A stretch of 29,566 bases of DNA from Podila epigama (Eukaryota; Mortierellomycota; Mortierellomycetes; Mortierellales; Mortierellaceae), in contig JAAAVE010000153.1 of the NCBI GenBank assembly GCA_015679605.1, positions 1 through 29,566 of the forward strand, in the 5' to 3' direction. A program made the translations under genes and the position numbers. The notes beneath the pieces are model-generated. The model did not search any database. It was not told where the DNA came from and saw only the letters and a program-made list of their open reading frames with translations. Position 1 is the first letter of the stretch; every line of letters starts with the position of its first letter. Positions 21,697 to 29,566 of this stretch are shown piece by piece.

Positions 21697-21697
21697 A
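21692..21697 (+). terminator. AATAAA hexamer overlapping the cyclin stop codon
   Basis: The terminal codons GGC GAA TAA ACT create AATAAA across the stop. It may act as poly(A) signal, but no transcript evidence is available from sequence alone. Confidence 0.3.
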
Positions 21698-22431
21698 CTG
21701 TTGTTTTCCAACTAGAGCAAAAAGAAAAGAAAAAGAAAAGAAAAAAACGCGCTCACGAAGCCATCACAAAAACGCGACAACAAGTGGACCAGAGCACAGC
21801 CTGAAGAGAGAGAAAAAAAAATAGAGTCGATGACAGCGCGGTTTCCGGGTGCAATGTTTGCTTCTGAACGACATGATTCTCAACGTCGCAGTAACAAATT
21901 TCACTTAGTAACAGGCGTTTATTGGCATCTTGACATGGAGACTGATGGTATATTGAAGCATGTTCACCATGTTACCTCTGGATATGTCCCCTCGCAAGGC
22001 CTCTGGATACGCCCACTCCTTCCTTGCATAACCCTGGATGTATCTCTTCACAAAGCTCTTGGATGTGAATTCTCACTAGATCCCGGTTATATCTCTCTGG
22101 CAAGATCACAATCTAGTTTATTTTGAGGTCAACGGACCAACATTCATAACCCCATCAAAAAGCAATCAATATACCCTATCTTTTCTCCTCCTTGCAATTG
22201 GAATGACATTTACATTGTTGTTGTTGTCCACAAACAAAAGTTGAACGAGCACAGGAGGTGGTCCGGAAGGAGCCATCAACCGTTACTCTGATGGAATTTT
22301 TCAAGCTGAAAAAAAAAAAGTGTGGGGGTTGAGCCAGTCACAAGGATCTTCGTCTTCGCCGCCCCCTTTTCTCTCTCACTGCATCTCCCTCCCATTCGTG
22401 CATTCCCCATCTCTCTCGCCATCCATCACCC
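21697..22431. other. Spacer between cyclin and WD40 genes
   Basis: Contains an A/G-rich 3' flank (21717-21825), a degenerate approximately 25-nt tandem array (21975-22105, listed separately), and a C/T-rich leader before the WD40 gene (22360-22431). A 98-codon plus-strand frame at 21830-22126 covers the array but matches nothing I know. Confidence 0.65.
21975..22105. repeat. Degenerate approximately 25-nt tandem repeat, five units
   Basis: Five successive units resemble CCTCTGGATATGTCTCCTCA (consensus by eye). The GGAT core recurs near 21980, 22005, 22036 and 22061, with a diverged fifth unit starting at 22081. Spacing is 24-31 nt. Units are 60-80 percent alike by eye, so this is an old array. 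Confidence 0.45.
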
Positions 22432-24232
22432 ATGTCATCACCTCAGACTGCACCTCCAACAAGCTTTAGTCAGGGATATGTCCCTAGCCCGTCACGACCC
22501 ATAAGAAAAGAAATTCTCAACTACTCAGCACCATGGCCCGTGTATGGTCTCGACTGGTCCAACCAACCAACAGAACGCGAAGCCCTCAGGCTAGCAGTAG
22601 GCAGTTTCATAGAAGACGGAAGCAACAAGGTGAAGAGCGATAAATGAGAGAAATGAGAGAAATGAGAGAAATGCGAGGCGAGAGCGGGAGAAAGAGTGAA
22701 ATCAAGAGGAAGAAAACACGTACAAGACAACTGGCATGAACATTCTATCACATGCTAAAAGGATTGCTGTCATGTGCCTCCTCTCCCCATGGTCACCAAA
22801 GCGTCATGGCGCCTATTGCGAACCGCATTTGCCTGGTCCTTGAGAATGCTCATATTTTTTTAACCAATGGTTCCTTTGTCGCCATTACTCTACACTGTAT
22901 AGATTCAAGTCATTACTTTGCCCGAGTTTGCAGGAGGTGATGACGTGGACTATAGCCCGACATACATGTCTGACTGGGTCCCCATTGCAGAAACCAACCA
23001 TCAATATCCAGTCACAAAGATTAAATGGGAACCTTACAAAGGCGGTCATCGATCCTTTGACCTCTTGGCAACAACAGGCGACTATCTGCGGTTGTGGGAA
23101 CTCAAGGAGGACACGGATATTGTTCCAAACAGCTCTTCTAGTACAATCGGACGAGGCGCAAATAGTACTCATAATCAACAGCAACTCGTCGAAAGAGCAG
23201 TTTTGGCCAATGTAAGGATAGCATTTGGGTCACACTGCATTGGAAAAATGACAATCGATCTATTGCTGTCCCAGTGTTTTTTTCTTCATTCTGCACTCAC
23301 AATCAACTAACTACCTTTTTCCTATTTGGACACAAACTCCCATAGACTAAAGCCAACTTTTGCGCACCACTCACGTCATTTGATTGGAATACGTTTGACC
23401 CGGCGCTGGTGGTCACAAGCTCCATTGACACCACTTGCACAGTATGGGACGTGGAGACACAACAGGCAAAGACACAGCTCATTGCACACGACAAGGAAGT
23501 GTACGACGTGTCATTCGCTGGAAGCAACTCGGATATCTTTGCTAGTGTAGGCGCAGATGGCAGTGTGCGCATGTTTGATCTTCGTGCACTCGAGCATTCA
23601 ACCATTATTTACGAGAGCTCTTCGTCAATGACACCCAAAACCAGTCCAAATCCACAGACGGGCGTGCCTCAGGCTGCACCGCTTCTCCGGTTATCATTCA
23701 ATAAGCTCGATGCCAACTACCTCTCCACATTCCACATGGACTCTTCTACGGTACAAATCTTGGACATTCGGGTACCTGGTATACCCGTCTCGGACTTGCG
23801 TGGACACAAGGGTGCAGTCAATTGCATGGCATGGTCACCAATAGGCAGTACCGAGATTGCAACAGGCAGTACGTCTATCATGATTGCATACACATTCATA
23901 TTAAGAGCGTTGTTTTCACGTCATATGACAAAGGCCACTCACTCACCATACCTTGTGCTCGTTTTTTTATTTTTGCCTTAATAGGTGATGACCATCAAGT
24001 CTTTATATGGGAAGTCAACCCAACTAGAGGCGATCGAGGAGAGGATCAGGATAGACGCCATTCAATGAACCCCCGGAGTCCAAGCACACCTAGTACAGGC
24101 ACCCGGGTGCTCCATGAGCCATTCCGTGCTGCTAACGTGGGTGGTGAAGTCAACCAGCTTTCGTGGTCTAGTGCGAGTCCAGAATGGGTCGCTGTTGGCT
24201 TTGGAAGGACAGTTCAGGCACTTCGCCTGTAG
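22432..24232 (+). CDS. WD40-repeat protein, DCAF7/HAN11/TTG1 type
   Basis: Four exons, 22432-22629, 22903-23211, 23346-23868 and 23985-24232, encoding 425 aa. The N terminus KEILNYSAPWPVYGLDWS and LRLAVGSFIEDGSNKIQVI match the start of the DCAF7/TTG1 family. WD repeats follow with cores LLATTGDYLRLWEL, VVTSSIDTTCTVWDVE, IFASVGADGSVRMFDLR, STVQILDIRVPG, CMAWSP..IATGSDDHQVFIWEV and the ending WVAVGFGRTVQALRL. Family members are beta-propeller scaffolds that bind kinases (DYRK1, HIPK2) or, in plants, bHLH-MYB factors. It is longer than the usual 340 aa because of three Ser/Thr/Pro/Asn/Gln-rich loop insertions (about 129-165, 262-280 and 355-380). The assignment is secure; the fungal partner is unknown. 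Confidence 0.94.
22645..22672. repeat. AGAGAAATG 9-nt repeat in WD40 intron 1
   Basis: Three tandem copies of AGAGAAATG shortly after the GTGAAG donor of the 273-nt first intron (22630-22902). No coding or RNA function is evident. Confidence 0.85.
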
Positions 24233-24505
24233 GTGTCATTAAATATGATTTTAAGCAGCAGAAAGAAAAGAAAGAAAAAAATTGGGTGGCTTGTTCACTT
24301 CAGCATTTCACACAGGCGTGTTCTTTCCCCCCAAAAAAGTCAAAAAGGGAGGAATGTGGAAACATGAGAAGCAACTCATTCATCAACAACACCACTACGA
24401 ACACTTTCAACGACAGCATTACGCACACTTTTTTAGAACATTGGCATCTTACCTAGACACACATTCACCTTCATCGGCATCCCATCGGGCAAGTAACTTT
24501 TCAAC

Positions 24506-26370
24506 ATGAGCACCCAGGGAAAAGCTGCTCCATCCAAGCGTGCGTCGCGACCAAAGGGACATGGACGTGGCCAGGCAAAGACAAAAGTGGTCGTGCGTCG
24601 ACTTCCAGCCAACCTTCCAGAGCATGTCTTTGTCGAATCTATCAAACCCCTTGTCCCTGACAGTGCACAAGATCGCCCATTGACTTGGGTGGCTGGAAAA
24701 GTCAGCAAAATGTAACTCAATTTTGCAACATTGAGCATGTCAAGTTTTTGCATGTGAACACCCCTTTGCAAGTTCGTACCACCTGCGGAAAGAAAAAAGG
24801 TCACCATTTTCTTTCTCTGTCTTTGTTCAAGACTTTGTTTTTTTAACGTGTCTTGGCACTACAAACAACAAATCAAACGAATAGTCCCGTCAAAGGAAGC
24901 AGATTTGCCAGGGCGTACATTTTCTTTAAATCAGAAAGATTGGCACTCGAGTTTCAAAAAGCTTATCATGGACATGTATTCATGGATAAGCATGGTAACG
25001 AAGGACGCGCCCATGTCGAATTTGCACCTTTTCAAAAGGTGCCCAAAGAACAGCGCAAGCCTGATCCAAAGCAAGGAACGATTGAGGAAGGTATGTATCT
25101 TTTTTTTTTTTGTAGCGATGGTGGCACTTCATATTTCCATATCCTAGAAAATGCATGTAGAGCTTATGAACTGACTCAAGCTTTTGATCAATGTTTAAAT
25201 AGATCCAGAATACATTGCTTTCTTAGAGTCGTTGAACGCGGAACCAACAGAGGCTGAAAAGGAGATGAAACTCTCGGGAACTGAGCTTTGTATGTTCTGT
25301 TTTCTTTTTTTCTTCTTCTTCTCTACCGGCAATGTTGACCAACGCTCTTGATCACTTGGTGAAATAAGCTCTTTCTGTATATCTGACAACGATCCTGCAT
25401 TCTTTTTTTGTTTGACTTTGTTTCTTTTCGCTGTTTTTTTAAAATAGTGCTGAAAGAGAGTATTGCGAATCCAAAATCTACACCACTGCTTGAGGCTCTC
25501 AGGGCACAAAAGGCTGCGGCGCAAGCCAAGGCGCAGGCGGCCAAGTTGGCTGCTAGACAAGCCCGACAGGCAGGAAAGGCAGGACTCGCAAACTCTGGCA
25601 AGAACCAGATCACAATTTTGACAAACAGGAACAATGCAGCCAACAATAATAACAAACAAGGCGCTAATGGTGGATCTCACTCCCGTGGTCAATCTGCTGC
25701 AGGAACTGGAAAACAGAACCAACAAAACCAAAAGGCTTCAGGACAACAACAGCAACAGCAGCAGCAAGGATCATCTAACCAGGGTCAAGGGAGAAATAAG
25801 GCTCAGAACAACGGTGATGCTGAGAATGGAGGTAATGCAAAGCCCAAGAGAGAGAGGAAACGCCGCGACAGGGCCAGCAAGCGAGCCGCAAATGAAGCAG
25901 CTCAGAGTGGTGGTGGATCATCTGCAACAGCTGGTCAAACTGGACAACCACAGATTACGCTGTTGAAACCTCAACAACCAGTGACCAGTATTGCGAAACA
26001 GCAGTCGGCTACTACGACAACAGGTGCGGGACAGGAATCTCTGCGCAATTCACAAAATCAGACTAGCAACAATCAACAGACGCCTAAGAACGATGGAGCC
26101 CAGAATGCTACGGGTGAGCCTGGATCTGGTCGATTGGGCCGTTCCAGACGGAACCGTGGAGATCGCGGCAACAAGGATGCAAAGTCGGCAGGACCTTCAG
26201 CAAGTGAAGGAGGAGGAGGAGGAGGAGGACCCGCAGGTTCAGGTCAATCCGCATCAGGTGGAAACAAGGGTCCCAATGCATCTGGTGGTGGCTCTTCAAC
26301 ACGTTCATCACGCAACCGGAGGAATCGAGGACAGGCAGCTGACAGTCCTGCAAGCACATCGCAGGGCTAG
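24506..26370 (+). CDS. UPF3: UPF3-family nonsense-mediated mRNA decay factor
   Basis: Four exons, 24506-24711, 24885-25090, 25203-25289 and 25448-26370, encoding 473 aa. The Smg4/UPF3 domain covers about 27-165: KTKVVVRRLPANLPEHVF, then RFARAYIFFKSERLALEF, FMDKHGNEGRAHVEFAPFQKVP, GTIEEDPEYIAFLESL and STPLLEALRAQK. This RRM-like domain binds UPF2 and links premature stop recognition to mRNA decay. The remaining 300 residues are low-complexity: an Ala/Gln-rich helix-like stretch, a Gln run (CAA/CAG codons at 25743-25767), basic RERKRRDRASKR, and a Gly/Ser/Arg-rich end. I did not recognise the metazoan exon-junction-complex binding motif in the tail. Acceptor AATAG|T at 24885 joins exon 1 to give GKVSKIPVKGS. 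Confidence 0.93.
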
Positions 26371-27172
26371 TTTTAATGCAGGAGTGGATGTCTGAGCCAG
26401 GGCAGGTGCATGCATCACAATCTTGGCCCCCCTAACTCAAGAAGAGAATCCAAAATGAATGGTGATGGGTACAATATGTGCCAAGAAATGAACAAGTGAA
26501 GAAGTGAAGAGACCAAAGGAGAAAACTTGTTTTTTCTTTCGCTTCTCTATTTCATTTTCATCATCATTCTTGTTTATGCTTGTGAGGCCACAAAGGACTT
26601 AAGATGATGAGGTCGGACGGAAAGCATGGGATATCTGGGATGAAAGGATAAGACAAACGAGCACAAAGTAACCCCAACCCCATGTTTAATACACACACAA
26701 AGCCGATTTTTTTTTCTTTGGAAAAGACAAGATTGCGTAGTCGTGTTTAAATCTTGTTTTGTTTTCCGATGTTGACCTTTTTGTCAACCGTAGGTCAGTG
26801 TTACCTTGATACCATGACAGCACAAGTCGTTTTTTTTTGAGAGCATTCTTGGCTCTTTGCTTCGCATCGCATCTCCGCAAAAGGAAAGTCAAGAGACAAT
26901 GATGACGGCAATACGCGGTCATTTCCGCTTTTTTCGTCTTTTTTCGTACATACACTCGTTTTCACTCACTTCACTCACTTTACGCACTTTACGCATTTTT
27001 ACGCCTCCACTCCCCCTTTTTTGTTGTGTCACCCATCCATCCATCCATCCATTCCCCACAACTCTCTCTTTTTTAACATATACAAACACGTTCTCACTCT
27101 CACTTGCTCACTTGCTCACCCTTGCACAACTCATTCTCATTGTCCTTTTTCATTTCACTCCATTCGAGTCCA
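26371..27172. other. Spacer between UPF3 and ADCK2-like genes
   Basis: Holds the UPF3 3' flank and the next promoter. Immediately upstream of the ADCK2-like gene the sequence is C/T-rich, with CACTTTACG-type repeats (26966-27003) and (CCAT)5 at 27033-27052. No AATAAA was found close to the UPF3 stop. No gene or RNA was recognised. Confidence 0.7.
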
Positions 27173-29566
27173 ATGTCCCTGGCTCACTCCACACCAAGCC
27201 TTGTAAGGCTGACCATCGCGCCATGGAGACAACCGACTCTACTACCAACCCGTCATCCTTCAGGGTCACGTCGTCTTTACATATCCACGCGCTTCTCGAC
27301 TTTTTCTACATCACATACGCTCAAGCGGTATTCTACCACACGGCATATGCCTCCTCGGTTTCGGCAACAGGCACAGCTACAGGGATCAGGATCAGGATCA
27401 GGATCAGGATCAGTGTCCTCAATGGCCTCATGGAACGTTGTCATACCAGTTCTCGCGACCCAGACAGCACTCTTGTTCGCCTCACCTGGAATCCATTTGG
27501 AGCCGCGCATAGTGTCCGATCACCATTCCCACAGTTTCAAATCAGTGCGCCCGAATCCGCACTTGAAAACTGAGATTGTACGCGAGATAAAGAAGCTATC
27601 TTTCTTGCGTCGATTGAAGCAGTACCTTGAGGATCTACTCGAAGACTACGTGATACATCCTACTCTGACCATCTGGCGCTTTGGTGTGCTTGCTGTCATA
27701 TTCTTACCCTTGATCTTGACTGCTCCAGCGGTATTCATTGGTGAAAGAATCAAGGACAAGGATGATGAGCGCTCAGGGACCTTGTGGTGGTATAGTCTTT
27801 TGGTGAGGCACATGGAAATGGCAGGACCAACGTTTATCAAGGTACAATGTCCTTTTTGTTTCATCTTCTTCGGTTCTATCCAACATACGTGACAAGGGTT
27901 TCCAAGGTGGAATCTGATGCTAAAAAATATTGAAGGAAACTACTCCAAACTACCATGCCTGTCAATAGTTATCCCAATGGGCAGCCTCAAGAACCGATAT
28001 ATTTCCACAACAGCTGTGCATGATGCTATCCAAACTTCACAATCAAGTCGACCCTCACTCGATAGAACATACCCGGCGTACAATAGAGGCCGCTTTTGGT
28101 GGACGCAAGATGGAAGACATTTTTGACGAGTTCATTGAGACACCATTGGGAATTGGAGCCATTGCACAAGTGTATCGTGGACGATTGAAACCAGGTATCG
28201 CTCTTCATTTCGAGCCAGACGAGTCAACCGAAGCTGGTTCTGGTGCTGTCGCTGGTGAGATAGATATGATGGACAAGCTCGGAGCTGTCACCAAAGCAGC
28301 AGGACTCGCGGATCCATCCACCAGGCGAAAGGACAAAAAACTCAAGACAGATGTGGCGATCAAGGTGCTCCATCCCAAGGTAGCAAGAACAGTGGCTCGT
28401 GATCTGGCCATCATGAAGTTTTTTGCTGCCATCATTCACCGCATACCCAATATGCAATGGATTGCACTCCTAGATCAAGTGGCCATGTTTGGATCGATGA
28501 TGGAAGAACAACTTGACTTGAGAATCGAAGCGCATAACTTGGCGACATTTCAACGCAACTTTCGGGATCGGTATACAGTCACATTCCCCACACCATTGAG
28601 CCAATTTGCCACACGAGAGATGCTTATTGAAGAATATGTCGATGCTCTTCCACTCAAAGTGTATCTGGAACAAGGTGCTGGACCTTTCGATCTCAAGATT
28701 GCCGACATTGGTCTTGATGGATTTTTGGTACGTTTTTGTGGTTACTACATGTTGGTTTTTTATTATTATTTGCACTCCAATCTCAGTCTTCAATTATCCC
28801 ACATTCTAAACAATTCCCTTTTTTCTCTTTTCTCTCTTTTTGTTAACATTCCTCTTAGAGAATGTTAATTTTTGATAACTTTGTGCATGCGGATTTGCAC
28901 CCTGGAAACATCTTTGTTCGTTTCTACAATCCTTCAGCCAATAATCTGTTTAAGCAAATCATGGCTCGACTCAGAGGAGAGGAAGGACGAACCATGTCTA
29001 GCAGCGATGAGGCAACAATGCGACTCCGAGCAGTGCCTAGAGGCGACAAGGAAGCCTGGATCAATGAATTACAGGCCTTGTTCAATGAAGGATTCAGGCC
29101 GCAGGTCGTATTTATTGACACAGGTCTGGTCTCTGTATTGTCAGACAAGAACCGGCGTGATTTTTTGGATTTGTTTCATGCGTTAGCCGAGTTTGATGGA
29201 TATCGAGCAGGGAAACTGATGATGGAACGGTGCCGGTCACCCGAGACTGTTTTAGACGGTGAAGTCTTTGCGCTCAAAATGCAAAAGTTAATTCTTGGCG
29301 TCAAGAACACGGCCATGTCACTGGGCAAGATCAAGATTGCAGATTTGCTGTCTGAAGTGATGTCCATGGTACGGACACATCATGTCCCGATGGAAGGTGA
29401 TTTTGCGAATGTTGTGATTTCGATCCTTATTTTGGAGGGTATTGGGCGGCAGTTGAACCCGAACATTGACTTGTTCAAGACTGCGCTCCCGATTCTGAGG
29501 CAATTGGGCCGGCAGGATGGTGGACGTGGGGTAGTAGAAGGGGTGAAGGAGCTGCCGGGCGGTGGT
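27173..29566 (+). CDS. ABC1/UbiB/ADCK atypical kinase, ADCK2-like, 3' truncated by the window
   Basis: Exons 27173-27841, 27969-28727 and 28859 to beyond 29566; 712 residues are visible and no stop is reached. The start at 27173 opens a basic, acid-poor presequence (MSLAHSTPSLVRLTIAPWRQP), fitting mitochondrial import. A TM helix follows (FGVLAVIFLPLILTAPAVF). Family motifs: the KxGQ region reads KLSQ (K223-Q226, split by intron 1), Ala-rich loop GIGAIAQVYRG (284-294), beta-3 lysine VAIKVLHP (K355), catalytic HADLHPGN (D488, N493) and DTG in place of DFG (D563). UbiB-family proteins support coenzyme Q biosynthesis at the mitochondrial inner membrane; ADCK2 is linked to lipid and coenzyme Q metabolism. 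The combination FIKLxQWAASRTDIFP points to ADCK2 rather than Coq8. A (GGATCA)5 tract adds a Gly-Ser run near residue 71. Confidence 0.92.
27383..27412. repeat. (GGATCA)5 in-frame repeat coding Gly-Ser
   Basis: Five perfect hexamers within exon 1 of the ADCK2-like gene encode five Gly-Ser pairs between the presequence and the membrane helix, a likely flexible linker of variable length. Confidence 0.92.

Noticed and set aside
1204-29566. Biosynthetic or defence gene cluster linking the genes
   Set aside because: The families (kexin, ABCG, J protein, cyclin, WD40, UPF3, ADCK2) belong to unrelated housekeeping pathways. Each has its own promoter-sized spacer, and there is no core biosynthetic enzyme.

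Overview
The window is nuclear DNA from a filamentous, early-diverging fungus. GT-AG introns of about 80-350 nt are frequent (one reaches 576 nt), microsatellites and T/C-rich tracts are common, and the gene families are fungal (kexin protease, Yol075c-type ABC transporter, Pho80-like cyclin). A Mortierella/Mucoromycota source is my inference from gene architecture and sequence style; it was not tested.

Layout, left to right. Bases 1-1203 hold only short unassigned open frames. Four multi-exon genes then lie on the minus strand: two adjacent kexin (KEX2-type) proprotein convertase paralogs (1204-5150 and 6154-9575), a full-length two-module ABCG transporter of the Yol075c type (10070-16082), and a membrane-anchored, probably mitochondrial J-domain protein with its J domain at the C terminus (16996-19229). 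A microsatellite-rich intergenic region of about 1.5 kb separates these from four plus-strand genes: a Pho80-like cyclin (20706-21696), a DCAF7/TTG1-type WD40 protein (22432-24232), the nonsense-mediated decay factor UPF3 (24506-26370), and an ABC1/ADCK2-type atypical kinase that runs off the right edge (27173 onward).

Exon structures were built by hand from GT-AG sites, reading-frame phase and family alignment remembered from known members. Every model closes in frame. Apart from the kexin pair, the genes look like unrelated housekeeping functions (secretory proprotein processing, lipid/drug-type export, mitochondrial chaperone and coenzyme Q biology, phosphate/CDK signalling, mRNA decay). 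I see no operon-like or biosynthetic cluster logic.

The most interesting features are the tandem kexin duplication with private introns in each copy and a large acidic/Lys-Gly insertion in one copy; a (CAGG)n tract starting at the splice donor of a copy-specific intron; a transposon-like GC-rich insert in an intron of the other copy; a perfect 22-bp palindrome inside an unassigned 125-codon open frame upstream of the ABC gene; a Gly-to-Ser change in the KxGQ motif of the ADCK2-like protein; and possible AATAAA signals that overlap stop codons. I found no convincing new multi-gene system.
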